NCBI GenBank assembly: GCA_034506395.1
Contig: JAPDPQ010000022.1
Location: 26,527-90,526 of the forward strand
Direction: 5' to 3'
Source: a candidate division KSB1 bacterium
GTDB taxonomy: Bacteria > Zhuqueibacterota > Zhuqueibacteria > Thermofontimicrobiales > Thermofontimicrobiaceae
Length of the DNA: 64,000 bases
Shown here: positions 10,801 to 19,386 of the stretch, piece after piece
Numbering within the stretch: the stretch's first letter is position 1
Layout of the letters: the number at the start of each line of letters is the position of its first letter
The notes under the pieces: model-generated
The model's database searches: none
What the model was told of the DNA's origin: nothing
What the model saw: the letters and a program-made list of their open reading frames with translations, nothing else
Translations under genes and position numbers: made by a program

Positions 10801-11332
10801 TGTGCCAAAGCCAGGCGAATCAGTTGAGCCTGGAGCGCTGCGCCGCTACCTCCGCGATCGTCTGCCAGATTATATGGTGCCGTCTTATATGATCTCTATG
10901 GAGCAACTGCCCTTAACCCCGAGCGGCAAGGTGGATCGTCGCGCATTACCCGCTCCAGATCGTTCGCGGCCCGACCTTGAGAGCCGCTACCAAGCTCCGC
11001 GCAATGAGACAGAGGAAAAATTAACCGCCATCTGCGCTGAACTGTTGCATCTGGACAAAGTGGGAGTATTCGATAACTTTTTCGATCTGGGTGGTCATTC
11101 ACTGTTAGCCACCCAGTTCATCTCTCGGATCCGAACCGCACTTCAGCTCGAAATCCCTTTGCGCACCCTTTTCGAAAACCCGACAATCGAAAAATTGGCT
11201 GAGGCGATTTTAACGCTGCGAGCAACTGCTCAGCAACCAGGACAAGAACCAGCTCCGACCATCGGTCGTTACTCGCGCGAGGGCCATCGGATGAAGCGCT
11301 CCGAGCTGGATCGGCCTAAGGTCTCATCATAA
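4844..11332 (+). CDS. NRPS subunit 2: C-A-T-C-A-T
   Basis: Two-module peptide synthetase of 2162 residues. The first C domain opens with DIYPLSPLQQGMLFH and has HHLLIDGWS; this N-terminal type, as in TycB, follows an epimerase subunit and accepts a D-residue donor. Then A1 (about nt 6240-7760), T1 (LGGHS near 7910), C2 (8090-9400, HHIISDGWS, ordinary L-donor type), A2 (9480-10950) and T2 (LGGHS near 11095). A tail of about 35 residues after T2 could be a docking segment. Specificity residues read: A1 D-A-E-V-I-G-A-I-A (no assignment); A2 D-A-W-S-I-A-A-V-C, one change from the gramicidin S/tyrocidine Phe code, so an aromatic residue is likely. ATG at 4844 is preceded by AAGGT; a second ATG follows at once. 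There is no E domain, matching the L-type C domain that starts the next gene. Confidence 0.98.
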   Translation: MMNSNNIIDIYPLSPLQQGMLFHSIYSKGSGEYIEQLTCRFIGPLNLDAFEHAWQKLIDRHSILRTAFVWEGLDEPVQVVHDAVPFRVERLDWLHLSEAEQQQLLDQLLEQRRRDGFQITRAPLFSVVLIRVAENAHQLIWICHHLLIDGWSFPLLFEELFSCYEALCRGQQPSFRSVRPYRDYIAWLQQQDQNQAAQFWQEQIRGFDTPSSLKIERTTNFDPGEPEYQTTTIYLPSQLTHELQAFARRHQVTLNTLFQGAWILLLNHYNGEADILFGATVSGRPPELPGAEHILGPFINTLPVRFKVELDARLSGWLRQLRQLQSEMHQYQYSLLADIQKFSDVPRDTPLFDTILVFENYPISQALAEQKRALEIQDIRAYSRTNYPITLVVAPGDPIRVEIAFDARRFERQAIDRVLHHLERILSDIVAQPDRTLDTFSVIEPTEYQKIVVDWNQTHSDYPADRCIHELITEQAERTPEQIAIRFEETEISYHQLNQRSNQLANYLKKQGVTIESVVAVCHERSPELIISLLGVLKAGAAYLPLDPNYPKERLNLIVQDAGATILLTQQHLSEKFHDLQLISICMDSDWPSIEVESNANLKSSALPDNLAYVIYTSGSTGRPKGTLIAHRGLVNHAFHLARQQRLGIDSRVLQLLSLSFDAAAEEIFPTLISGGTLVLHRAPLELPIRELLNFCEKQKITLLHLPVVIWHQMVDEIKEKQLQLGASLRSVIIGGEAPAQTRLIAWSEAVNGRIELTNAYGPTEATIAATLFELPNSPKAVAQLPRVPIGRPIANARIYILDARLRPVPIGVMGELYIAGIGLARGYLSDPAMTAEKFIPDPFSTMPGERMYRTGDLAYYRTDGHITFVGRNDHQIKLRGFRIELEEVEQALLQHPGVAQSVVVVKAAHGMAARQDDRQLVAYFVPTDRRNGGVHPTELSDFLKARLPNYMVPAIFIQLEKLPITPSGKIDRRRLPEPDMELLFGRQPYVAPRHPTEEIIANFFSQILDLPQVGIHDNFFHLGGHSLLATRLLSRIRDTFQIDLELKSIFEGPTVAEIAACVEATRLAQQGLSAPPMTSVPRDQDLPLSFAQLRLWFLDQLAPGQALYTIPTALRLRGKLNIRALEQSINELIRRHEVLRTTFGSRDGQPFQVIAPTLFLLPQKVDLTNLDAEQQEFQAQQLIKAEAQRPFDLARGPLLRVLLIKCSEQDHIIVLTLHHIISDGWSVAVIIQEIAALYQAFSAGQPSPLPRLPLQYADFAHWQRQWLQGTVLDRQLEYWREKLQGAPPLLQLPTDRPRPPVQTFHGATLDRQLPKELVAGLKKLSQQGEATLFMTLLAAFQTLLYRLSGQTDICVGTPIANRNRTETEGLIGFFVNTLVLRCDLSGNPTFRKLLAQAKTAALEAYAHQDIPFEMLVEQLQPQRDLSHSPLFQVMLVLQNAPQHALELPDLTITPMAAETGTAKFDLSLVAMEGNEGMQLSLEYNTDLFDASTMARLLDHFQTLLTGVIADPDMRLADYPLMSNEQLHRLIVEWNRTQAEFPADQCVHQMFQSIVEQYPNQVAVSFGDQQLSYRELNRRANHLARKLRSFGVGPESLVGIYLDRSPDLVTSAIAVLKAGGAFLPLDPQYPRERVIFMIQDSGLRVLISQQNLLDRLADVNIPTICLDAEGEAWLTSDADQDQNLPNLATSDNLAYVIYTSGSTGRPKGTALPHRGLCNLAAAQQKAFGITNHSRILQFAALSFDAAVWELVMALLTGATLCLAESEQIATGQGLIQLLTDQKITTVTLPPSMARVMPDHPLPDLEVMITAGEKCTPDIVARWSNGRKFFNAYGPTEATVCASMLQVEHDYAQGPPIGRPIQNFQLYVLDEYLNPVPIGASGELFIGGVGLARCYLNRPDLTAEKFVPNPFSARPGDRLYRTGDLVRYLADGNIEFLGRIDHQVKLRGFRIELGEIENVLHEHPSIQDATVIVREDIPGDSRIVAYFVPKPGESVEPGALRRYLRDRLPDYMVPSYMISMEQLPLTPSGKVDRRALPAPDRSRPDLESRYQAPRNETEEKLTAICAELLHLDKVGVFDNFFDLGGHSLLATQFISRIRTALQLEIPLRTLFENPTIEKLAEAILTLRATAQQPGQEPAPTIGRYSREGHRMKRSELDRPKVSS

Positions 11333-11461
11333 ATCCGATTGAATTTATCATGCAAAGCTTAACAAGAAATAAAAATATCGAGTCCAATTTTGCCATTTTT
11401 TCCGCTCCGCTGTTAGATTTAAAATGGTTTTGGGGCCATCAGTCCCAGCTTAATTTATCAT

Positions 11462-14400
11462 ATGAACCCGAATTTGAAGAAAGATCAAAACCCAGGTATG
11501 ACCGAGGCAACTACCAATAATTTTATCGAGGAAGATATTTATGTTTTCCCGACCTCATTCGCACAACAGCGATTGTGGTTTTTAGATCAATTTGCACCAA
11601 ATAGTCCGTTCTATAACATTCCCTCTGCGATAAGATTTCAGGGGAATTTGAATATTGGCGTGCTGGAGCAATGCTTACGGGAGATCGTTCGTCGTCATGA
11701 GACGCTTCGCACCACGTTCGCCACAGTGAACGGTCAACCGGTCCAGGTGATCAGCCCATCAGCCACCATCTCGATGCCAAAAGTGGACCTGCAAGCTATC
11801 CCGCACGAGCATCGGCTTGAGGAAGCCATCCGTCTCGCGACCGAAGAGGCTAAAACGCCCTTCAATCTATCCACTGGCCCATTGATCCGAGTGAAGCTGA
11901 TCAAGCTCGGCAAGCAGGACCATGTTGTGCTGTTGAACATGCACCATATTATCTCTGATGGCTGGTCTATGAGTGTGCTGATTCAAGAGATCGCCGTTCT
12001 TTATGAAGCTTTTTTGCATCACCAACCATCACCTCTGCCAGAGCTTCCAATCCAATATGCCGATTTTGCCCAATGGCAGCAAGAATGGTTAGCTGGCGAG
12101 CGCTTGGAGCAGCAGATCGCTTATTGGAAAAAGAAATTGGACAGCAACTTACCGATCTTGGAGCTGCCCACGGATCGGACTCGGCCCGCGGTTCAAACGC
12201 TCAATGGGGATACTTACTCAACAAAGCTCTCGAAGTTGCTATCCGACCAGGTCAAAACGTTTGCACGGCAGCAGGATGCAACCTTGTTTATGACATTATT
12301 AGCGGCGTTCAAGGTGCTGCTTCATCGCTATACAGGGCAAACCGATATCTGCGTGGGCTCGCCGATCGCCAATCGAACCCGCGCCGAAATTGAGGGCCTC
12401 ATTGGTTTTTTCGTCAATACCATCGTGCTGCGCACCCAGCCTGATCCTAATCTCACGTTCTCACAGTATTTGCAGCAGGTCAAAGAGATCACGCTCGAGG
12501 CTTATGCCAATCAGGATGTGCCTTTCGAACGTCTGGTGGAAATCCTTCAGCCTGATCGCGATATGAGCCATTCCTCCCTGTTCCAAGTGATGTTCATCTT
12601 GCAAAATAATCCCATGCTGGTCGATCGCGAACTCCCCGAAGTCTCGATCAGCACACTGAACATCAACGCTGGCACATCCACATTCGATCTAACGCTGATG
12701 TTCACCGAACAGCCAGATGGCCTGAGCGCTTCAGTTGAATATAATACCGACCTGTTCAATAAAGATACGATCATCCGGCTGATGGAGCACTACCGAGTGC
12801 TGTTAGAGAACATCCTTCGCGATCCCAATCAACAAATTGCCCATTTGCCATTGATCAGCGAGGCCGAGCAGAGGAAACTATTGGAAGAATGGAACAATAC
12901 CGAGGTCGATTTTCCGACCCAGTTGTGCATCCATCAGTTGTTCGAACAGCAGGTTGAGCGAAACCCAGACGCCGAAGCTGTGATTTTCGGAGAACAGAAG
13001 CTTAGTTATGGCGAACTGAATCGGAAAGCCAATCAAATGGCGCGCTTATTAATGCAACACGGGATTGGACCAGGCAAATTGGTAGGAATTTGTCAGGAAA
13101 AATCGCTGGAATTGATCGTCAGCGTGTTGGCGACGCTGAAAGCTGGTGCAGCATTTTTGCCCATCGACCCCAGTTATCCCAAGGATCGGATTGACCACAT
13201 GCTGGAGGATGCGCAGGTTTCAGCCGTGCTCACCTTTGAGCAATACCAGCCCGTTCTTCTTAGCCAGAGCGTCCAGACCATTCTGTTGGATAGGATTGAG
13301 CCGCTATTGGAAAAACAGCGCGTTGAGAATCTGACCATCTCAGCGACACCCGATCATCTCGCCTATGTCATCTATACTTCTGGTTCAACTGGCAAATCCA
13401 AGGGCGTGATGGTGCCGCACCGCAGCGTGGTGAACCAATATTTTGCTTGGGAAAAGCAGTTCGAACTGGGAACTAAGGCTACTTGTCATCTGCAAATGGC
13501 GAGTTTCTCTTTCGATGTATTCTGCGGCGATCTGATCCGAGCATTAGGCTCAGGCGGAAAACTTGTTCTCTGTCCCCGAGATTTGATGCTCGATGTGGAA
13601 AAATTGTATCAAACGATGATCAAGCATCATGTCGATATCGCCGAGTTCGTCCCAGTCGTATTAAGAAATTTAATCCAATATTTGGAAAAAACAAATCAGA
13701 ACCTGTCCTTTTTAAATGTCCTGATCGCTGGTTCTGATGTGTGGTATGTCGGCGAATATCAAAAATTTTTGAAATTCTGTGGACCGCAGACGCGGCTTTT
13801 CAATACATTTGGCCTGACCGAGGCTGCCATCGACAGCACCTATTTTGAAGGTCAGACGACGACCCTATCTGGCGATCGAGTTGTGCCGATCGGTCGACCG
13901 TTCTCTAACACCACAATTTACATTCTGGACTCATATCTTAATCCAACACCCATCGGCGTACCGGGAGAATTATTCGTTGGGGGCGCAGGGGTCACTTACG
14001 GCTATTTGAATCGACCCGATTTGACAGCCGAAAAATTCATTCCCGATCCATTCGCAAATAAGCTGGGACAGCGCCTTTATCGGACGGGCGACCGAGCGCG
14101 CTATCTGGCCGATGGCAATATCGAATTTTTGGGACGAATGGATTATCAAGTGAAGATCCGCGGCTTTCGCATCGAATTGGGCGAGGTCGAAGCGACTCTG
14201 GGCACATATCCCGATATTCAGCAAGCGGCTGTGATCGTCTCAGGTAGCAACGGCCAGACCCAGCGCCTGGTTGCATTTCTGGTGGCGCAGAATGGCCTGC
14301 AACCCACAGCTTCAGAATTGCGCGCTTATTTGAAAAACCATTTGCCCGATTATATGATCCCAGCCTATTTTATCTGGTTGGACGAGATGCCGCTGTCGCC

Positions 14401-17400
14401 CAACGGCAAAATCGATCGCAGAGCATTGGCAGCTTATGATATCGATGAATTCATCGAACCAAGAACCGACTTCGTGCCCCCTCGTACCGCAACAGAGCAG
14501 ATTATTGCAGATATTTGGCAAAGCGTTCTGGGATGCCAGCGTGTGGGATGTTACGATCATTTCTTCGAATTGGGAGGTCATTCACTATTGGCCACTCTAG
14601 TGGTCTCACGGCTGCGCGAAACGTTCCAAACCGATGTCCCGTTACGATTGATCTTCGAGTCGCCCACCGTAGCTGAATTGGCTGAATATTTCGATCGCTC
14701 TCTGAAATCAGCCCAGGGCCTCCTTCCGCCCGCCATCGTGCCGGTACCGCGCAATCAAGATTTGCCATTATCGTTTGCACAACAGCGGCTCTGGTTTTTG
14801 GATCAATTCGAGCCCAATAGCCCATTTTACAACATACCGAACGCTGTGCGATTGCAGGGAGAGCTAACCATCCCTGTGCTCAGGCGCACCGTGCAGGAGA
14901 TTGTCCGACGACATGAATTGCTGCGGACCGTTTTTCAGGTGATCGATGGCAAACCGCATCAAACCATTTTGCCAGAACGAAACATCCCAGTTCGAATCGT
15001 GGACTTGACCCAAATCCCGCTTGACCAGCAGCAGGCTGTGGCGTTCACACTGTCACTCATGGAGTCGCAACAGCCCTTCGATCTCTCCATCGGACCATTG
15101 CTCCGAGTGACATTATTGCGTCTAGCCGATCATGATCATATTGTTTTGGTCACCATGCATCACATCATCTCCGATGAATGGTCAATCCAGGTGTTTACCA
15201 GGGAGATTGCTATCATTTACGATGCGTTCCTCCACGGTAGGCCTTCTCCATTACCCGAGCTGCCCATTCAATATGCAGATTTCGCCTATTGGCAGCAGCA
15301 ATGGCTGCAAGGGGAGGTGTTGGAACGTCAACTAAATTATTGGAAACAGCAGCTCGATGGCATCCCAGGGCTGTTGGAATTGCCGACCGATCGGCCCAGG
15401 CCTGCCGTCCAAACGTTCCGAGGCGACTATCAAACGTTCTATTTCTCTGAACAATTATCGCAGGCGATCAAAGCCTTCGGCCAACGCGAGGGAGTCACCC
15501 TTTTTATGACCCTGTTGGCTGGATTTCAAGCGCTGCTTCATCGTTATTCTGGTCAAGATGATATTTGTGTCGGCACTCCGATTGCCAATCGCACTCAGGC
15601 TTCCACCGAAAACCTCATTGGCTTCTTCGTCAACACTCTGGTGTTGCGCGCTCGATTCGCTGAGGGCATCAGCTTCCGCGAATTAGTGCAGCAGGTCAAA
15701 GAAGCTGCTCTGGGCGCTTATATGCATCAAGATCTCCCGTTCGAAAAGTTGGTCGACGCGCTGCAACCAAAAAGGGATACCAGCCATTCCCCGCTGTTTC
15801 AGGTGATGTTCGCCCTGCAAAACACCCCTACTGGGAAAGAGCAAATTTCCGTGGGGCTTACAGCCAGCCCCTTTGAAACGCATTTGGGCAGCTCCAAATT
15901 TGATATGACCCTATTCATGCAAGAGGATGGCAATCACCTCGCCGGAGCGCTGGAATTTAATACGGATCTATTCGATGCAAGTACCATCGCGCGATTCATC
16001 CAGCATTTTGAAATGCTATTTACCAACATGCTGCATCAACCCGATCAAGCGATCGGATCGGTTCCAATTTTATCCGAGATTGAAAGACATCGGGCCATTG
16101 TGGAATGGAACAATACCAAAATCGATTATCGCAATTCGCTTCTTTTACCTCAATGGTTCGAAGCTCAGGTCGCTCGAACGCCAGACGCAGTCGCTGTTGT
16201 TTTCGGCGACCATCAGCTCACATATCGGCAGTTGAACCATCAGGCCAATCAATTGGCCCATCGACTGGAGCGGCAAGGAATTGGGCCTGAAAAGATTGTC
16301 GCTATCTGCATGGAACGATCGCTGGAGGTCATGATTGCATTATTCGGTGTGCTGAAAGTCGGCGGTGCTTACGTGCCAATCGATCCCTCCTACCCCAAAG
16401 AGCGAATTGACTATATGCTCCTGGACTCCCGAGCCGCGCTCGTGCTTTCTCAATCCCGATTGCTGGATCGGCTGCCAGCGGAGTTCCAAATGGCGAGCAC
16501 ATCCCAGCCAGATATGCCAAGGATCATTTGTTTGGACCGCGATTGGCCGAGCATTGCGACGGAAAGCGAGGCGGAGTTGTCGGTCCAGATCGATGGCGAC
16601 AATCTCGCCTATGTGATCTATACGTCAGGTTCAACTGGCAAACCGAAAGGCGTTATGATCTCGCATCAGGCGTTAATGAACTACTTGCTCTGGTGTCTAA
16701 AACACTACCCGATCACTGTTGAGCAGGGGGCACTGGTGCATTCCTCGTTAGCTTTTGATGCCACTATCACTGGGCTTTATGCTCCGCTATTATGTGGAAG
16801 CTCGGTCTATTTGACCCCAGAAAATGAAGAATTGGACATTGTGGCACAGACCCTGGCGCAAAAGCCGGGATTCGGTCTAGTGAAAATTACCCCCGCTCAC
16901 TTACAAATGCTCGGAGAGCAAATTAATGCAGAAATGGCTGATGAGCTGGTACAAGCGTTCATCATCGGAGGTGAAAATCTGACTCGCGAGCACATCCATT
17001 TCTGGCTGGAAAATGCCCCGTATACAAAATTGATTAATGAATATGGGCCAACGGAAACGGTGGTCGGCTGCATGAATTACCTCGTACCATCCAATTATCG
17101 CAAAATCGGATCTGTGCCCATTGGCTCTCCCATCGGCAATGTGCAGATCTATCTGTTAGATTCGAACCTTGAGCCAGTACCGATCGGCGTGGCTGGTGAA
17201 ATTTATATCGGAGGGGCTGGCGTCGCGCGCGGGTACCTCGATCGGCCCGAGCTGACCGCCGAAAAATTCTTGCCAGATCCGTTCAGTCAACAACCTGGAG
17301 CACGATTCTACCGCACTGGCGACTTGGCCAAATATCTCCCCAATGGGACAATCGAGTTTCTGGGGCGCATTGACCATCAGGTGAAAATCCGCGGCTTCCG

Positions 17401-19378
17401 CATCGAATTGGGCGAGATTGAATCAGCATTGGCTGAACACCCAGCGATTCGGGAGGCCGTGGTCCAGCCATGGCAAACAGATCGCGTTCAAAGGCTTGTC
17501 GCTTATCTCGTGCCCAAAAATTCCGAGCTTCCCTCGAGCACCGAGCTCCGCGAATATTTAAAAAACCGTTTGCCTGAATACATGATTCCAGCCAGCTTTG
17601 TGAAGCTGGCCAATTTGCCGCTGACATCCAATGGCAAAGTTGATCGAAAAGCATTGCCTGAACCCAGCGACGAACGCCCCGTGCTCCAAAATGAGTTTGT
17701 TGGCGCGAGTACACCAATTGAACAGACCTTGGTCCAGATCTGGCAACAGGTTTTGGGCCTTGAAAAGATCGGCATCCATGATAATTTCTTTGAGTTGGGT
17801 GGCGATTCAATTTTGACCATTCAGGTGATCTCCCGGGCCCGACAGGCAGGTATAAATCTCACGCCCAAACAGATCTTCCAGTACCCGACCATCGCGGGCC
17901 TGGCCGAACTGGCTGCCAATGAGCTGTACATCCACGCTGAGCAAGGTTTGGTGCGCGGTCCCGTTCCCCTAACGCCCATTCAACGCTGGTTCTTTGAGTT
18001 GCCCATCTCTGAACGGCATCACTGGAACCAGCACATCATGCTCTCCGTCGGCGAACGGCTGAACCCCAATTGGCTCAAAAAAGCAATTGACGCATTACTT
18101 CATCACCATGATGCGCTCCGGATGCGCTTTTATTTCGAGTCTGATGACTGGTATCAAACCAATGATGGGATGGATGATCCGACTCCGTTCTGCTGGATCG
18201 ATCTCTCAGATCTTTCGGAGCAAGATCAACAGAAGGCTATTGAGTCCCAAGCTGCGGCAATTCAAGCCAGCCTGAATCTCTCCCAGGGGCCATTGATTCG
18301 ATTCGCGCTGTTCGATCGCGGCGCGGATCTATCAGCGCGGCTCTTCATCGTAGCGCATCATCTGATTATCGATTTCGTTTCATGGCAGATTTTGCTTGAG
18401 GACTTCATCACCGCCTACCAGCAACTCAGCCAGGGGGCAGCGGTCCGTCTGCCTGCCAAGACGACATCGTTCCAATATTGGGCCATTAAATTGGCACAAT
18501 ATGCCCAGAGCTCAGAATTGCTGCAACAAGTGGCCTATTGGGAAGCGCTGAACACTGCCACTGCACATCCAATTCCGCTCGATTTTCCAGATGGACAAAA
18601 TACCGAGGCTTCGGGCCGTGTCATCACGAGGAGCTTATCTCCCGAGTATACCCAATTTTTATTGAACGTGATGCCTTCGGCCTATCGCACCCCAGTAATG
18701 ACTGTACTATTGACCAGTCTGGTTTTGACCATGCGCGATTTCTCTGGCTCGGATCGAATTATGATCGACTTGGAAGGCCATGGCCGCGAGTCGCTGTTCG
18801 ATGATGTCGATCTCAGTCGTACCATTGGCTGGTTCACTGTTCTCTCACCTGTGGCATTTAATCTGACAGGGGTGCAGAGCCCCAGCGACGCAATTCAGGC
18901 CATCAAACAACAATTGAATCAAATACCACAGCGAGGCATTGGTTTCGGACTTTTGAAATATCTCACTCAGCAAATGGATGGTCTCATTGCTATCAAGTCC
19001 ATGCCTCAGCCAGAGATTATCTTCAACTATTTCGGACAAATGTCTTCACCCAACAGCGGATTGGATTCGTTCGAACCAGCCGAGGAGATCGCGGGTTTCG
19101 ATCGAAGTCCAGAAAATCTCCGCAGCCATATACTTGAAATCAATGGCAGTGTGAATCAGGGACGACTGTATCTTGGCTGGACTTATAGTGAGAATCTGCA
19201 TCGCCAGGAAACGATCGAGCGGATGGCTGATCGGTTCATCGAACATTTGATCGCGCTCATCCATCATTACCAGTCTGGCGCGACGCTAAGCTTCTCTAGT
19301 GAGGACTTTCACGACTTCCATTGGAAGGAAGAAGATATTCAGGATATCATAGGCGAGTTGAGTCGATTAGAAGGATAA
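11462..19378 (+). CDS. NRPS subunit 3: C-A-T-C-A-T-E
   Basis: Two-module synthetase of 2638 residues ending in an epimerase. C1 (nt 11540-12850, HHIISDGWS); A1 (12930-14430) of the FDVFxGD subgroup, with FGLTE at residues 783-787 instead of YGPTE; T1 (LGGHS); C2 (14750-16070) with HHIISDEWS, the usual Gly replaced by Glu1239; A2 (16160-17660); T2 (LGGDS); E (17960-19300) with HHLIIDF at 2299-2305, where Phe replaces the usual Gly. Other E motifs are intact (GHGRE, DVDLSRTIGWFT, FNYFGQ). Codes read: A1 D-V-G-V-L-A-T-I-D (unassigned; shares DVG...ID with ornithine codes but lacks their Glu); A2 D-A-T-A-I-G-E-V-G (7 of 9 with the Asn code DLTKIGEVG, so Asn-like is possible). The start at 11462 has no clear Shine-Dalgarno; Met13 is an alternative. 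The subunit should pass on a D-residue-ended chain. Confidence 0.97.
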   Translation: MNPNLKKDQNPGMTEATTNNFIEEDIYVFPTSFAQQRLWFLDQFAPNSPFYNIPSAIRFQGNLNIGVLEQCLREIVRRHETLRTTFATVNGQPVQVISPSATISMPKVDLQAIPHEHRLEEAIRLATEEAKTPFNLSTGPLIRVKLIKLGKQDHVVLLNMHHIISDGWSMSVLIQEIAVLYEAFLHHQPSPLPELPIQYADFAQWQQEWLAGERLEQQIAYWKKKLDSNLPILELPTDRTRPAVQTLNGDTYSTKLSKLLSDQVKTFARQQDATLFMTLLAAFKVLLHRYTGQTDICVGSPIANRTRAEIEGLIGFFVNTIVLRTQPDPNLTFSQYLQQVKEITLEAYANQDVPFERLVEILQPDRDMSHSSLFQVMFILQNNPMLVDRELPEVSISTLNINAGTSTFDLTLMFTEQPDGLSASVEYNTDLFNKDTIIRLMEHYRVLLENILRDPNQQIAHLPLISEAEQRKLLEEWNNTEVDFPTQLCIHQLFEQQVERNPDAEAVIFGEQKLSYGELNRKANQMARLLMQHGIGPGKLVGICQEKSLELIVSVLATLKAGAAFLPIDPSYPKDRIDHMLEDAQVSAVLTFEQYQPVLLSQSVQTILLDRIEPLLEKQRVENLTISATPDHLAYVIYTSGSTGKSKGVMVPHRSVVNQYFAWEKQFELGTKATCHLQMASFSFDVFCGDLIRALGSGGKLVLCPRDLMLDVEKLYQTMIKHHVDIAEFVPVVLRNLIQYLEKTNQNLSFLNVLIAGSDVWYVGEYQKFLKFCGPQTRLFNTFGLTEAAIDSTYFEGQTTTLSGDRVVPIGRPFSNTTIYILDSYLNPTPIGVPGELFVGGAGVTYGYLNRPDLTAEKFIPDPFANKLGQRLYRTGDRARYLADGNIEFLGRMDYQVKIRGFRIELGEVEATLGTYPDIQQAAVIVSGSNGQTQRLVAFLVAQNGLQPTASELRAYLKNHLPDYMIPAYFIWLDEMPLSPNGKIDRRALAAYDIDEFIEPRTDFVPPRTATEQIIADIWQSVLGCQRVGCYDHFFELGGHSLLATLVVSRLRETFQTDVPLRLIFESPTVAELAEYFDRSLKSAQGLLPPAIVPVPRNQDLPLSFAQQRLWFLDQFEPNSPFYNIPNAVRLQGELTIPVLRRTVQEIVRRHELLRTVFQVIDGKPHQTILPERNIPVRIVDLTQIPLDQQQAVAFTLSLMESQQPFDLSIGPLLRVTLLRLADHDHIVLVTMHHIISDEWSIQVFTREIAIIYDAFLHGRPSPLPELPIQYADFAYWQQQWLQGEVLERQLNYWKQQLDGIPGLLELPTDRPRPAVQTFRGDYQTFYFSEQLSQAIKAFGQREGVTLFMTLLAGFQALLHRYSGQDDICVGTPIANRTQASTENLIGFFVNTLVLRARFAEGISFRELVQQVKEAALGAYMHQDLPFEKLVDALQPKRDTSHSPLFQVMFALQNTPTGKEQISVGLTASPFETHLGSSKFDMTLFMQEDGNHLAGALEFNTDLFDASTIARFIQHFEMLFTNMLHQPDQAIGSVPILSEIERHRAIVEWNNTKIDYRNSLLLPQWFEAQVARTPDAVAVVFGDHQLTYRQLNHQANQLAHRLERQGIGPEKIVAICMERSLEVMIALFGVLKVGGAYVPIDPSYPKERIDYMLLDSRAALVLSQSRLLDRLPAEFQMASTSQPDMPRIICLDRDWPSIATESEAELSVQIDGDNLAYVIYTSGSTGKPKGVMISHQALMNYLLWCLKHYPITVEQGALVHSSLAFDATITGLYAPLLCGSSVYLTPENEELDIVAQTLAQKPGFGLVKITPAHLQMLGEQINAEMADELVQAFIIGGENLTREHIHFWLENAPYTKLINEYGPTETVVGCMNYLVPSNYRKIGSVPIGSPIGNVQIYLLDSNLEPVPIGVAGEIYIGGAGVARGYLDRPELTAEKFLPDPFSQQPGARFYRTGDLAKYLPNGTIEFLGRIDHQVKIRGFRIELGEIESALAEHPAIREAVVQPWQTDRVQRLVAYLVPKNSELPSSTELREYLKNRLPEYMIPASFVKLANLPLTSNGKVDRKALPEPSDERPVLQNEFVGASTPIEQTLVQIWQQVLGLEKIGIHDNFFELGGDSILTIQVISRARQAGINLTPKQIFQYPTIAGLAELAANELYIHAEQGLVRGPVPLTPIQRWFFELPISERHHWNQHIMLSVGERLNPNWLKKAIDALLHHHDALRMRFYFESDDWYQTNDGMDDPTPFCWIDLSDLSEQDQQKAIESQAAAIQASLNLSQGPLIRFALFDRGADLSARLFIVAHHLIIDFVSWQILLEDFITAYQQLSQGAAVRLPAKTTSFQYWAIKLAQYAQSSELLQQVAYWEALNTATAHPIPLDFPDGQNTEASGRVITRSLSPEYTQFLLNVMPSAYRTPVMTVLLTSLVLTMRDFSGSDRIMIDLEGHGRESLFDDVDLSRTIGWFTVLSPVAFNLTGVQSPSDAIQAIKQQLNQIPQRGIGFGLLKYLTQQMDGLIAIKSMPQPEIIFNYFGQMSSPNSGLDSFEPAEEIAGFDRSPENLRSHILEINGSVNQGRLYLGWTYSENLHRQETIERMADRFIEHLIALIHHYQSGATLSFSSEDFHDFHWKEEDIQDIIGELSRLEG

Positions 19379-19386
19379 AGCAATTT

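Noticed and set aside
10590..14190. Recent gene conversion between A domains of subunits 2 and 3
   Set aside because: Short near-identical blocks (around YLADGNIEF) exist, but they cover motif A7-A8 where codon and protein conservation alone can explain them.
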